Below are positions 1-6,947 of a stretch of DNA of 15,246 bases, one piece after another. Each line of letters starts with the position of its first letter. Positions within the stretch are counted from its first letter, which is position 1. The DNA is from UBA11606 sp039815945 (GTDB lineage: Bacteria > Actinomycetota > Acidimicrobiia > Acidimicrobiales > Aldehydirespiratoraceae). Position numbers and translations under genes: made by a program. A model generated the notes under the pieces. The model had not been told where the DNA came from, did not search any database, and saw only the letters and a program-made list of their open reading frames with translations. The stretch covers positions 1 through 15,246 of the forward strand of contig JBCBYI010000089.1 of the NCBI GenBank assembly GCA_039815945.1. Direction: 5' to 3'.

Positions 1-29
1 CGACGTCAGCGACCCGAACAAGACACCCA

Positions 30-857
30 TCAGGCCACTCCGATGAGGGCGACGCCCCCGACGCAGGTGACGACCCCGACCGCCTGCCACCACCGCATCG
101 CGTGGCCGTCGAAGATCGACGACAACACCGCGGTGATGCCCGGCGCCAAGGCGTTGATCGCAGCCAACTCGGCGAGCGAACCTCGCTGGGAGCCGATGGT
201 GAACGCCGCGATCGCGGTGGCGCCGATCGCCCCCGAGAACGCGGCCCGCGCTCGAAGCGATCGGGGCACGACGAACGGGAGGCCTCGTGCGGTCGCGGTC
301 ACGGCCAGGGCGACGAACGCGGTCGAGCGTTGTGTGACGGCCGGCCACAGACCCGAGGTCTCGCTCGTCTCGCCGAGAAGGGTCAGCGACGCACCGAAAC
401 AGAGCCCCGAGATCAGCCCCCAGAGGATCCCGACCCGCACCCGATCGCCGAGTTCGGGCGACACCGTCGACAGCACCAGCCCGGCGAACGCGACCCCGGC
501 ACCGACGATGCCCAACCCCGGCAAGGACGCGCCGGTCGCGAGTCCCCACCCGAACGGGATGAGCGACGCCAGCGTCGCCGTGATCGGCGCCACGACCGCG
601 GCCGACGCCGCCGACATCCCGTGGTAGAGCGACGCAAGAGCGAAGCCGATGAACGAGCCGGACAGCACGCCGAGCACCACGTCGGCTCCGACGAAGGCGC
701 TCTCGACGACCACCAGGAGCGCCACCATGACCGCGATGCCGGCGATCAGCGCGGTCGCGACCGTCGCCATCGCCTCGGAGCGCTTGGCGATGTACCCGCC
801 GTGGTAGTCGGCGACACCGACACCGAACGCGAACCAGAGCCCGAGGGCGACGGTCAC
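30..857 (-). CDS. EamA/DMT-family membrane transporter
   Basis: A 275-residue, very hydrophobic protein consistent with the ten-helix drug/metabolite transporter (EamA) fold. Two halves are visible: the first has the helix pair around residues 70-100 (YHGMSAASAAVVAPITATL), the second the equivalent stretch around 225-275 (AELAAINALAPGITAVLSSI), each ending in a Gly-rich helix, as in EamA tandem repeats. The family usually exports small metabolites or amino acids; the substrate cannot be read here. I start at the GTG at 857 because it overlaps the TGA of the upstream gene by 4 bp (854-857) and begins directly with a hydrophobic helix. The open frame runs on upstream, but that extension is Arg-rich and antisense-like. 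As last gene of the unit with the DddP-like enzyme and the TetR-like regulator, it may export that enzyme's product or carry its substrate. No terminator can be judged in the 29 bases left. Confidence 0.85.
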   Translation of the reverse strand: MTVALGLWFAFGVGVADYHGGYIAKRSEAMATVATALIAGIAVMVALLVVVESAFVGADVVLGVLSGSFIGFALASLYHGMSAASAAVVAPITATLASLIPFGWGLATGASLPGLGIVGAGVAFAGLVLSTVSPELGDRVRVGILWGLISGLCFGASLTLLGETSETSGLWPAVTQRSTAFVALAVTATARGLPFVVPRSLRARAAFSGAIGATAIAAFTIGSQRGSLAELAAINALAPGITAVLSSIFDGHAMRWWQAVGVVTCVGGVALIGVA

Positions 858-2044
858 CCGAGGAGGCGTTCGTCGAAGGGATAGTGCGAGAGCAGCTCGG
901 TGCCGGTGTCGGTGACGAGTACCTGTTGTTCCAGCTTCACGCCCTCGCGAGTGTCGGGCCCGCCGATGAAGCTCTCGACGCACAGCGTCATGCCCGGCTC
1001 GATGACACCGTCGTAGCCGAACGAGGCGAAGTCCTGGGCGTGATACAGGTACGGGTACTCGCCGGTCATGCCGACTCCGTGCGCCGACAGGTAGTAGCGG
1101 TGCGCCTCGAAGCGGGCCGGCAGATCCCATGCCCGTTCGCTGTACGCGGCGAACGTGAGTCCGGGTTCGATGATCGCCAGGTTGTGATGCACCTGTTCGT
1201 GGGCGATGCGATACAGCTCGCGTTGTTCGGCGGAGGGGTCGTCGGGTCCGGCGTGGAAGGTGCGGGAGTAATCGGCGTAGTAGCCGTGGCACCCGACGAC
1301 ATCGGTGTCGAAGGCGACGAGCTCGCCGCGTTCGATCACCTTGGCGCTCGTCTCCTGGAACCACGGATTGGTGTGCGGGCCCGACGAGAGCAGCCGGGTT
1401 TCGATGTAGTCGCCACCCTGGGCGATCACGTGTTGATGAAACACCGACCACAACTCGTTCTCGGTGAGTCCGGGGCGGAGTTCGGCTTCCATCGCGGCCA
1501 TCGCTCGTTCGGTGGCGCGCATCGACTCGACCTGGCATGCGATCTCGTCGGGTGTCTTGATCGCCCGCGCCCGTTCGACGGCCGCTTGTGCATCGACGAG
1601 ATGTAGGCCGAGGTCGCCGAGTGCGATCGCTGCGCCGGCGTTGACCCGCTCGACCCCGACGGTCGAGTCGAGGCCGACCGTCTCGGCGACCAGATCTCGG
1701 ATCTCGGCGGCCCACTGCTGCTCCACCGCACCGATGCGGTCGCCGGCCGCCACGAACGACGCGGTCGTCGCCGGGCGCACCTCGGTGATCGTCTCGAGGC
1801 CGTCGGCCAGATGGAGCGCACCGGTGAACTCGTGGAGCACGACGGGCCCGTCGACGGCCACGAACAGGTACCGCGCCGGGTTGCGGGCGGTGAAGATCTG
1901 CATGTTCCGCGCACCGCTCGCGTATCGGATGTTGACCGGGTCGGTCAGCACCAGGGCCGCGACGCCACGAGTGGCCATCTCCGATCGCAGCCGGGCGAGA
2001 CGACCCGAGCGCAGCGAGACCGGGTCGATGGTGGTGTCGAGCAT
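854..2044 (-). CDS. M24-fold DddP-like enzyme (DMSP lyase family, divergent pocket)
   Basis: A 396-residue protein with an N-terminal creatinase-like domain (about 1-150) and a C-terminal pita-bread M24 domain. Probable metal ligands are D246, D248, D258, H322, E357 and E372. Their spacing (2, 10, 64, 35, 15) equals what I recall for DddP, the dimethylsulfoniopropionate lyase (D295, D297, D307, H371, E406, E421), including the DTD layout rather than the usual peptidase motif. Stretches such as IETRLLSSGPHTNPWFQ and EPGMTLCVES also resemble DddP. Against identical function: DddP is about 446 residues with an N-terminal extension carrying substrate-site tryptophans, absent here; and the recalled base D377 corresponds to G328, with GEY in place of DEW. 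DddP makes acrylate and dimethyl sulfide; here I would claim only a DddP-like lyase or hydrolase. The ATG at 2044 lacks a clear Shine-Dalgarno; it follows the regulator by 41 bp and overlaps the transporter by 4 bp. Confidence 0.8.
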   Translation of the reverse strand: MLDTTIDPVSLRSGRLARLRSEMATRGVAALVLTDPVNIRYASGARNMQIFTARNPARYLFVAVDGPVVLHEFTGALHLADGLETITEVRPATTASFVAAGDRIGAVEQQWAAEIRDLVAETVGLDSTVGVERVNAGAAIALGDLGLHLVDAQAAVERARAIKTPDEIACQVESMRATERAMAAMEAELRPGLTENELWSVFHQHVIAQGGDYIETRLLSSGPHTNPWFQETSAKVIERGELVAFDTDVVGCHGYYADYSRTFHAGPDDPSAEQRELYRIAHEQVHHNLAIIEPGLTFAAYSERAWDLPARFEAHRYYLSAHGVGMTGEYPYLYHAQDFASFGYDGVIEPGMTLCVESFIGGPDTREGVKLEQQVLVTDTGTELLSHYPFDERLLG

Positions 2045-2085
2045 CGGGGGAATCTAACCCTCGCCGCCGACGGCAGGGCCGACGT

Positions 2086-2886
2086 TCAGGCCCGGGGTCC
2101 GCCCTCGTGGTGCAGATCGACCTCGATGGCGGATTCGTCGCTCTCGAAGAACTGCTGGACGAGCGCCTCGAAGCACACGGCGAAGAGCGACCAGCGTTCG
2201 GCTTCCTCGTCGGGCCCCGTGTTGCGCTCGAGCACCCGCACTTCCTCGCGCACGTTCGACCGGATCATCAGCCCCTCGCTGAGGGCGCTGACGGCGGTGG
2301 TGAATTGGGGCCAGGTGTAGCAGTACCGGAGCCGCAGCCCGAACATCGAAGCGAGGACCGAATAGACGTTCAGATAGCGGGTCGCAGTGCTCTCGTCGCT
2401 CTTCACCCACGCGGCCTGCAACGCGGCCGACGCCGACGGCTGCGACAGGGCGACCGTGCCGATGGCGACGTACGAGCGCCACAGGAGCGACTCGTCGGCG
2501 AAGGCGAGGTTGGCATCGGTGCCCGCTCGATAGATCTGACGCAGCCAGTGGCCCCGCTCGGCCGGGTCGAGGGTCGTGAGATCTGGCATCGACTCGACGA
2601 TGGTCGAGATGGCGACCAGTGTCTCGGTGAGAGCCGTGCCCTCGACGGCGCCCGAGTCGCCGATCGCAGGTTGCTCCTGCAGCACACGGACCGCCACCGC
2701 TTCTCGGTAGACCTCTTCGGGATCGAGTTCGTCACCATCACGCCAGAGGGTCTCCGCCTCGGCGATCGACATCCCGACGGCCGCGGCGGCATCGACGAGT
2801 GAGACGGTACCCAGCCGGACTTCGACACCACTCTCGGAGATCTGCGCCAGACCGTGCGCCAAGAGCTTCTCTCGTGCCTGTTCCAT
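2086..2886 (-). CDS. TetR-like transcriptional regulator (divergent)
   Basis: A 266-residue protein whose N-terminus looks like a degenerate TetR helix-turn-helix: an initial helix (EQAREKLLAHGLAQISESG), then a recognition segment at about residues 28-50 (VSLVDAAAAVGMSIAEAETL). The rest is mainly helical and could form a ligand-binding domain, but it matches no subfamily I know, and it is longer than the usual 190-220 residues. The start is set by a good Shine-Dalgarno (GGAGG, 5 bases before the ATG at 2886); the open frame extends to 3015, but the extra residues are Arg-rich and look non-coding. It lies first in a three-gene unit with the DddP-like enzyme and the EamA transporter, so it probably controls them. 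A perfect 7-bp inverted repeat over its candidate -10 would suit autoregulation. Assignment is moderate: a hypothetical protein with a TetR-like N-terminus is the safe reading. Confidence 0.6.
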   Translation of the reverse strand: MEQAREKLLAHGLAQISESGVEVRLGTVSLVDAAAAVGMSIAEAETLWRDGDELDPEEVYREAVAVRVLQEQPAIGDSGAVEGTALTETLVAISTIVESMPDLTTLDPAERGHWLRQIYRAGTDANLAFADESLLWRSYVAIGTVALSQPSASAALQAAWVKSDESTATRYLNVYSVLASMFGLRLRYCYTWPQFTTAVSALSEGLMIRSNVREEVRVLERNTGPDEEAERWSLFAVCFEALVQQFFESDESAIEVDLHHEGGPRA

Positions 2887-2898
2887 GCGGACCTCCGT

Positions 2899-2927
2899 GA
2901 TCGAACGGTACCCCACCTGCTTCGATC
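2899..2927. promoter_or_regulatory. Candidate operator: inverted repeat GATCGAA-N15-TTCGATC
   Basis: Perfect 7-bp arms at 2899-2905 and 2921-2927, separated by 15 bases, so the arm centres lie 22 bp apart, about two helical turns. The repeat covers the candidate -10 at 2905-2910 just upstream of the TetR-like gene. Dimeric repressors of this type often bind such sites in their own promoters. The match could be chance; no second copy was searched for systematically. Confidence 0.4.
2905..2910 (-). promoter_or_regulatory. Candidate -10 box (TACCGT) for the regulator / DddP-like / exporter unit
   Basis: Read on the minus strand, TACCGT fits the actinobacterial TANNNT -10 pattern. It would start transcription about 7 bases later, leaving a short leader with the GGAGG that precedes the ATG at 2886. 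No convincing -35 is visible. If real, it makes the three downstream genes a unit separable from the molybdenum hydroxylase genes. Confidence 0.4.
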
Positions 2928-3007
2928 CCGCCTGAGCCGCCCGCCTCCGACCGATCGGGACCTCTGTCACGACGTGGCGAGAGAACCGGCCCGCGCCGAC
3001 CGCCCGA

Positions 3008-3253
3008 TCAGCCACCCGTCAGCGGGGCGACGAAGTAGACGACCGTGTCGGGCTGGATTCGCACGAACTCGGGCTCGGCGTGGATCTCGCCGTCGATGCC
3101 GGCGGACGAGCCGGCTCGCAACGCGTCACCGAGGCCGGGGAACCGGCGGTCGAGATCGTCGATGAGCTGCCCGACCGTGGCCCCGTTGGCCTCGACGACC
3201 GCGTCACCACCCGCGAACGGGCGGTGCTGGGTCATCAGGTGAACGGTGGCCAC
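3008..3253 (-). CDS. MoaD/ThiS-family ubiquitin-like sulfur carrier
   Basis: An 81-residue protein of the size and layout of MoaD/ThiS sulfur carriers: a short N-terminal strand, a helix (TVGQLIDDLDRRFPGLGDAL), an IDGE turn near residue 53, and the C-terminal Gly-Gly (ending VAPLTGG) that is adenylated and thiocarboxylated in this family. MoaD is the small subunit of molybdopterin synthase. The gene sits 16 bp behind the Mo-cofactor subunit of a molybdenum hydroxylase on the same strand, which favours a role in molybdopterin supply over thiamine synthesis. No moaE or other cofactor gene is in the window, so it may be a dedicated extra carrier. The start is the GTG at 3253; an ATG at 3235 is possible but has no better ribosome site. 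Confidence 0.8.
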   Translation of the reverse strand: MATVHLMTQHRPFAGGDAVVEANGATVGQLIDDLDRRFPGLGDALRAGSSAGIDGEIHAEPEFVRIQPDTVVYFVAPLTGG

Positions 3254-3269
3254 GGTCGTCAGCGTCTCG

Positions 3270-5513
3270 TCAGTCGGCCTCGTCGAGGGCCTTGAGCACC
3301 TTGGGCGGCGACATCGGCAGCGAGGTCATGCGTACGCCCGTCGCGGCCTTGATCGCATTGCCGATCGTCGCCATCGGCGGAACGATGCCGGTCTCACCGA
3401 CACCACGCACGCCGTAGGGATGCGACGGGTTCGGGACCTCGACGATGATCGTCTCGATCATCGGCAGGTCCGAGGCCACCGGGATCCGGTAGTCGAGGAA
3501 GCCGGGGTTCATGAGCACGCCGTCGCTCGAGAAGATGTACTCCTCGTTGAGCGCCCAGCCGATGCCCTGCACCGAACCACCCTGCATCTGCCCCTCGACG
3601 TAGCTCGGGTGGATGGCGGTGCCGGCGTCCTGGACGGCGGTGTACCGCACGATCTCGGTCTGCCCGGTCTCGTCGTCGACCTTCACGTCGGCGCAGTGCA
3701 CGGCGAACGACGGACCGGCGCCGGCGGCGTTGAGCGAGGCGGTGGCGGTGAGCGGACCACCGGTGCGCTTCGCCTGGGCGGTGATGGCCGCGAGGGTGAG
3801 CGGCTCGCCGCCCTCGCCCCCGCCGTGCCCAGGCGAGACGGCGGCACCGTCGACCCAGGCGACCTGATCCTCGTCGACCCCCATGATCTGGGCGGCGCGG
3901 CGGCACAGCTCGACCTTGAGCTCTCGGCACGCCTCGACGACGGCCTTGCCGGTAGCGAAAGTGGCGCGGGAACCCTCGGTGACGTCGGTGAAGCCGACGG
4001 CCTCGGTGTCGGCCACGACCGGGGTGATCGAGTAGACGTCGATCCCGAGTTCCTCAGCCGCCATCAACGCCATCGACGCGCGGGAGCCGCCGATGTCGGG
4101 GCTGCCGGTGATGACGGTCGCGGTGCCGTCCTCGTTGAGGTTGACGGTCGCCGACGACTGCTCGCCGATGTTGAACCAGAAGCCGACGGCGAGGCCGCGG
4201 GCGGCGCCCTCGGCCGGTTCGGACTGGTAGTGGTCGCTCGCCTTGAGCGCCTCGAGGCATTCGACGAGACCGATGCGGGGATGGGGCATGCCCATCGCCG
4301 TGAGGTCGCCCTCGACGGCGGCGTTCTTCAGCCGCAGGTCGATCGGATCCATCTCGAGCTCGCTGGCGATGTCGTCGATGACCGACTCGATCGCGAAGGC
4401 GGCGTGCGGCGCCGACGGCGCCCGGTAGGCCGCGGTCTTCGGCGTGTTGGAGAGCACGCCCCACGACTCGAGCTTGAGATTGGGGAACTTGTAGCTCGCC
4501 ACCGACATCGCACCGACCATGCCGGCGAAGTCGCCGTAGGCCCCGACCTGGTAGGCCATCCAGCCGTCGATCGCGGTGAGCTCGCCGTCCTTGGTGGCAC
4601 CGATCTTGATGCGCAGCTTGGCGCCGGGCGCCGGGCCCGACGAACGCAGCACCTCTTCGCGGCTCATCACGAGCTTGACCGGACGGCCGGCCTTCTCGCT
4701 GAGACGAGCGGCGACCGGCTCGAGGTAGACCGTGGTCTTGCCGCCGAAACCGCCGCCGATCTCGGCGGGGGTGACCTTGATGCGGCTCGTCTCCCAACCG
4801 AGCACCGCTGCGGAGATCGCCCGGACCATGAAGTGGCCCTGCGACGACGCCCACACGTTGGCCTTGCCGTCGGCGCCGGTGTCGACGACACAGGCGTGCG
4901 GCTCGATGTAGCCCTGGTGGACATGCGCGCAGTCGAACTCGCGCTCGATCACGATGTCGGCCTCGGCCATGGCGGCGTCGGCGTCGCCCCGTTCCAGCGG
5001 GGTGTGGGTGGCGATGTTGGACGGATCGGTCGGGCCGACGAACTTCTGGTAGTTCTGCTCGTTGGCGAGGGGCGCGCCCTCGGCCATGGCCTCGTCGATG
5101 CCCAACACGACGGGAAGCAGCTCGTACTCGACCTCGATCGCCGCACACGCCGCCTGGGCCTCGGCCTTGGTGGTGGCCGCGACCGCCGCGATCGCGTGAC
5201 CGTGGTAGAGCACGGTGCCGCGGGCGAGCACGTTGATCGACACGTCGTGATTCGGGTCGGTGATGTCGAGCGCCGGGAAGTCGTCGCCAGTGACGATCGC
5301 CTTCACGCCGGGCATCGCCTCGGCCGCGGACGTGTCGATCGACACGATGTTGGCGTGGGCGTGCGGCGACCGCAGGTAGGCGGCATGCAGCTGGCCCGGC
5401 AGGTTGAGGTCGGCCGCGAAACGGGCCTTGCCCACGACCTTGTCGTAGCCGTCGTGACGGATCGGCCGGGTGCCGACCCACTTGTAGGTCTTCGGGTTCT
5501 CGGTGGCGGTCAT
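3270..5513 (-). CDS. Molybdenum hydroxylase large (Mo-cofactor) subunit, xanthine dehydrogenase/CoxL superfamily
   Basis: A 747-residue catalytic subunit of the xanthine oxidase superfamily. Visible are the N-terminal aldehyde-oxidase hammerhead (about 20-145), the cofactor-binding GGGFGGK at 253-259, a Q225 in SSQGHF, the active-site loop AYRAPSAPH at 362-370, and the base E707 in GVRGVGE near the C-terminus. The loop is not the AYxCSFR of true aerobic CO dehydrogenase nor the AYRGAGR of form II CoxL-like enzymes; it is closer to loops I recall from hydroxybenzoyl-CoA reductase and N-heterocycle dehydrogenase types. The substrate remains open: an aldehyde, heterocycle or aromatic is plausible. 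The start is the ATG at 5513, which overlaps the iron-sulfur subunit stop as ATGA; the open frame continues upstream only as a shadow. Electrons would pass to the two [2Fe-2S] clusters and FAD of the partner subunits. Confidence 0.93.
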   Translation of the reverse strand: MTATENPKTYKWVGTRPIRHDGYDKVVGKARFAADLNLPGQLHAAYLRSPHAHANIVSIDTSAAEAMPGVKAIVTGDDFPALDITDPNHDVSINVLARGTVLYHGHAIAAVAATTKAEAQAACAAIEVEYELLPVVLGIDEAMAEGAPLANEQNYQKFVGPTDPSNIATHTPLERGDADAAMAEADIVIEREFDCAHVHQGYIEPHACVVDTGADGKANVWASSQGHFMVRAISAAVLGWETSRIKVTPAEIGGGFGGKTTVYLEPVAARLSEKAGRPVKLVMSREEVLRSSGPAPGAKLRIKIGATKDGELTAIDGWMAYQVGAYGDFAGMVGAMSVASYKFPNLKLESWGVLSNTPKTAAYRAPSAPHAAFAIESVIDDIASELEMDPIDLRLKNAAVEGDLTAMGMPHPRIGLVECLEALKASDHYQSEPAEGAARGLAVGFWFNIGEQSSATVNLNEDGTATVITGSPDIGGSRASMALMAAEELGIDVYSITPVVADTEAVGFTDVTEGSRATFATGKAVVEACRELKVELCRRAAQIMGVDEDQVAWVDGAAVSPGHGGGEGGEPLTLAAITAQAKRTGGPLTATASLNAAGAGPSFAVHCADVKVDDETGQTEIVRYTAVQDAGTAIHPSYVEGQMQGGSVQGIGWALNEEYIFSSDGVLMNPGFLDYRIPVASDLPMIETIIVEVPNPSHPYGVRGVGETGIVPPMATIGNAIKAATGVRMTSLPMSPPKVLKALDEAD

Positions 5514-6004
5514 GTCGCGCTCCTGAGCTGAACGGCCGCTTCCTGAACGGAGCGGATGATCTTGTCGTAGCCCGTGCAACGGCAGAGGTTGCCGGCCAGG
5601 GCGTACCGAATCTCGGTTTCGGTCGGATCGGGGTTGTTGTCGAGCAACGCCTTGGCGGCGACGAGGAAGCCCGGGGTGCAGACACCGCACTGCAGGGCGG
5701 CGCCCTCGAGGAACGTCTGCTGCAGCGGATGGAGGTGATCACCCTCGGCCCCGTCTCCAGAGGAAAGGCCCTCGACGGTGAGCAGGTCGCGGCCCTCGGC
5801 TTCGGGCGCGAACACGAGGCAGGCGCAGGTGACCTTGCCGTCCATCAGGACGGAGCAGGCGCCACAGTCGCCCGTGCCGCAGCCCTCCTTGGCCCCGGTG
5901 AGGCCCAGCTCGTCGCGAAGCGCATCGAGCAGCGACGTCGCCGGGTTGGCGAGGAAGTCGGTGGCTTCGCCGTTGACGGTGCAGGTGATGTGGGTGCGGC
6001 TCAC
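5510..6004 (-). CDS. Molybdenum hydroxylase small [2Fe-2S] subunit
   Basis: A 164-residue iron-sulfur subunit (CoxS/XdhC-type fold). The N-terminal ferredoxin-like domain has C42, C47, C50 and C62 (C-x4-C-x2-C-x11-C, in EGCGTGDCGAC); the C-terminal helical domain has C106, C109, C141 and C143 (QCGVCTPG and CRCTGY). All eight ligands for two [2Fe-2S] clusters are present, and the length is normal. It transfers electrons between the Mo centre and FAD in the heterotrimer. The GTG start at 6004 overlaps the FAD-subunit TGA (6001-6004), and its own stop overlaps the Mo-subunit ATG, so the three subunits are probably translationally coupled. No twin-arginine or secretion signal is visible, so the enzyme is probably cytoplasmic. 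Confidence 0.95.
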   Translation of the reverse strand: MSRTHITCTVNGEATDFLANPATSLLDALRDELGLTGAKEGCGTGDCGACSVLMDGKVTCACLVFAPEAEGRDLLTVEGLSSGDGAEGDHLHPLQQTFLEGAALQCGVCTPGFLVAAKALLDNNPDPTETEIRYALAGNLCRCTGYDKIIRSVQEAAVQLRSAT

Positions 6005-6867
6005 GAGTTGGCCTCCATTCCCTTGGCGCGGTCGGCGGCGAGGACAGCGGCCCGCTTGGCGAGCACGCCGGCGACCTGAGTGCGGTACTCGACGGTGCCG
6101 CGCTTGTCGTTGATCGGGTTGGCCGCGGCGGATGCCGCCGCGGCGACGGCGGCGAGCGTGTCGTCGTCGAGCGACGAGCCGACGAGTGCGGCTTCCGCGT
6201 CGGGGACGCGGACGGCGGTGGGGGCGACGGCACCGAGCACGACCCGGGCGTCGGTGCAGGTGTCGCCGTCCATCGTGACGCGCACCGCCGCACCGACGAT
6301 GGCGATGTCCATCTCGGTGCGAGGGGTGGTGCGGACGTAGGCGTCGCCGGTGTTGGCCGGGGCGTCGTCGATCTCGAACTCGACGACGAACTCACCGTCG
6401 CTCAGCGACAGCTGGCCGGGACCCGTGACGACGTCGCCGACCGGGATGGTGCGCTCACCGTCGGCGCCGGCGATCACCGCACGGGCCTCGGAGGCGATCA
6501 TCGCCGGAACGCTGTCGGCGGCCGGCGAGCCGTTGCACAGGTTGCCGCCGAGGCTCGATCGGTTCTGGATCTGGTCGGAACCGATCAGGCCGGCGCCCTC
6601 GGAGATGCCGGGGAACATCGCGGCGAACTCACCGTTGTGGGTCAGCTCCGAGGTCGGCGTGGCGGCGCCGATGGTCCAGTGTCCGTCGGCATGGGCGACC
6701 GACATCAATCGGTCGATGCGCTTCAGGTCGACGAGCACCGAAGGCTCGGGGCGACCAGACCGCATCTGGGGCACGACATCGGTGGCGCCGGCGAACACAC
6801 GGCTTCCCGGGTTGTCGGCCAACATCGACCGTGCCTCGTCGACCGTGGTCGGGGCGGCGTACTGCAT
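6001..6867 (-). CDS. Molybdenum hydroxylase medium (FAD-binding) subunit
   Basis: A 288-residue FAD-binding subunit (CoxM-like, PCMH/VAO-type fold). The N-terminal flavin motif AGATD lies at residues 26-30 and the second loop, SSLGGNLCNGSPAADS, at about 104-119; a CO-dehydrogenase flavoprotein C-terminal domain follows. It passes electrons from the iron-sulfur subunit to NAD+, a quinone or another acceptor; the acceptor cannot be read. The ATG at 6867 is preceded by a purine-rich ribosome site (AAGGAGAGGAAG), the strongest of this cluster, and it is the first gene of the FAD, Fe-S, Mo, MoaD series. The promoter should lie within the 78-bp gap to the YceI-like gene, but I see no clear TANNNT box there. 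Confidence 0.93.
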   Translation of the reverse strand: MQYAAPTTVDEARSMLADNPGSRVFAGATDVVPQMRSGRPEPSVLVDLKRIDRLMSVAHADGHWTIGAATPTSELTHNGEFAAMFPGISEGAGLIGSDQIQNRSSLGGNLCNGSPAADSVPAMIASEARAVIAGADGERTIPVGDVVTGPGQLSLSDGEFVVEFEIDDAPANTGDAYVRTTPRTEMDIAIVGAAVRVTMDGDTCTDARVVLGAVAPTAVRVPDAEAALVGSSLDDDTLAAVAAAASAAANPINDKRGTVEYRTQVAGVLAKRAAVLAADRAKGMEANS

Positions 6868-6933
6868 CCGGCTTCCTCTCCTTACCAGGGGCTGCGACTG
6901 GCGTCAGCATGCCACGGCCGAGCGGACGAGGAA

Positions 6934-6947
6934 GAACCACCCGGTTC
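6934..6947 (-). terminator. Short hairpin at the 3' end of the YceI-like gene
   Basis: GAACC and GGTTC flank a 4-base loop (6934-6938 and 6943-6947), overlapping the TGA of the YceI-like gene and followed on the minus strand by a pyrimidine stretch (TTCCTC). It could weaken read-through into the molybdenum hydroxylase genes. With a 5-bp stem and no U-run it is a weak candidate. Confidence 0.25.

Noticed and set aside
1..29. Left edge before the transporter stop
   Set aside because: Only 29 bases; no gene end, hairpin or promoter can be judged.
858..1715. Upstream in-frame extension of the EamA transporter reading frame
   Set aside because: It lies wholly inside the DddP-like gene in another frame, is Arg-rich and non-membrane; the GTGA overlap gives a natural start at 857.
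854..2044. Naming the M24 protein an Xaa-Pro aminopeptidase
   Set aside because: The DTD ligand layout and conserved blocks follow DddP rather than the DxG layout of prolidase-type peptidases.
2951..2958. Palindrome CCGATCGG in the gap after the MoaD-like gene
   Set aside because: An 8-bp GC-rich palindrome is common in such DNA, and it is not positioned on a recognisable promoter element.
3246..5531. Very long plus-strand open frame opposite the Mo-cofactor subunit
   Set aside because: A GC-rich mirror of a confident gene: composition is Arg/Asp/Gly/His-rich with no recognisable domain.
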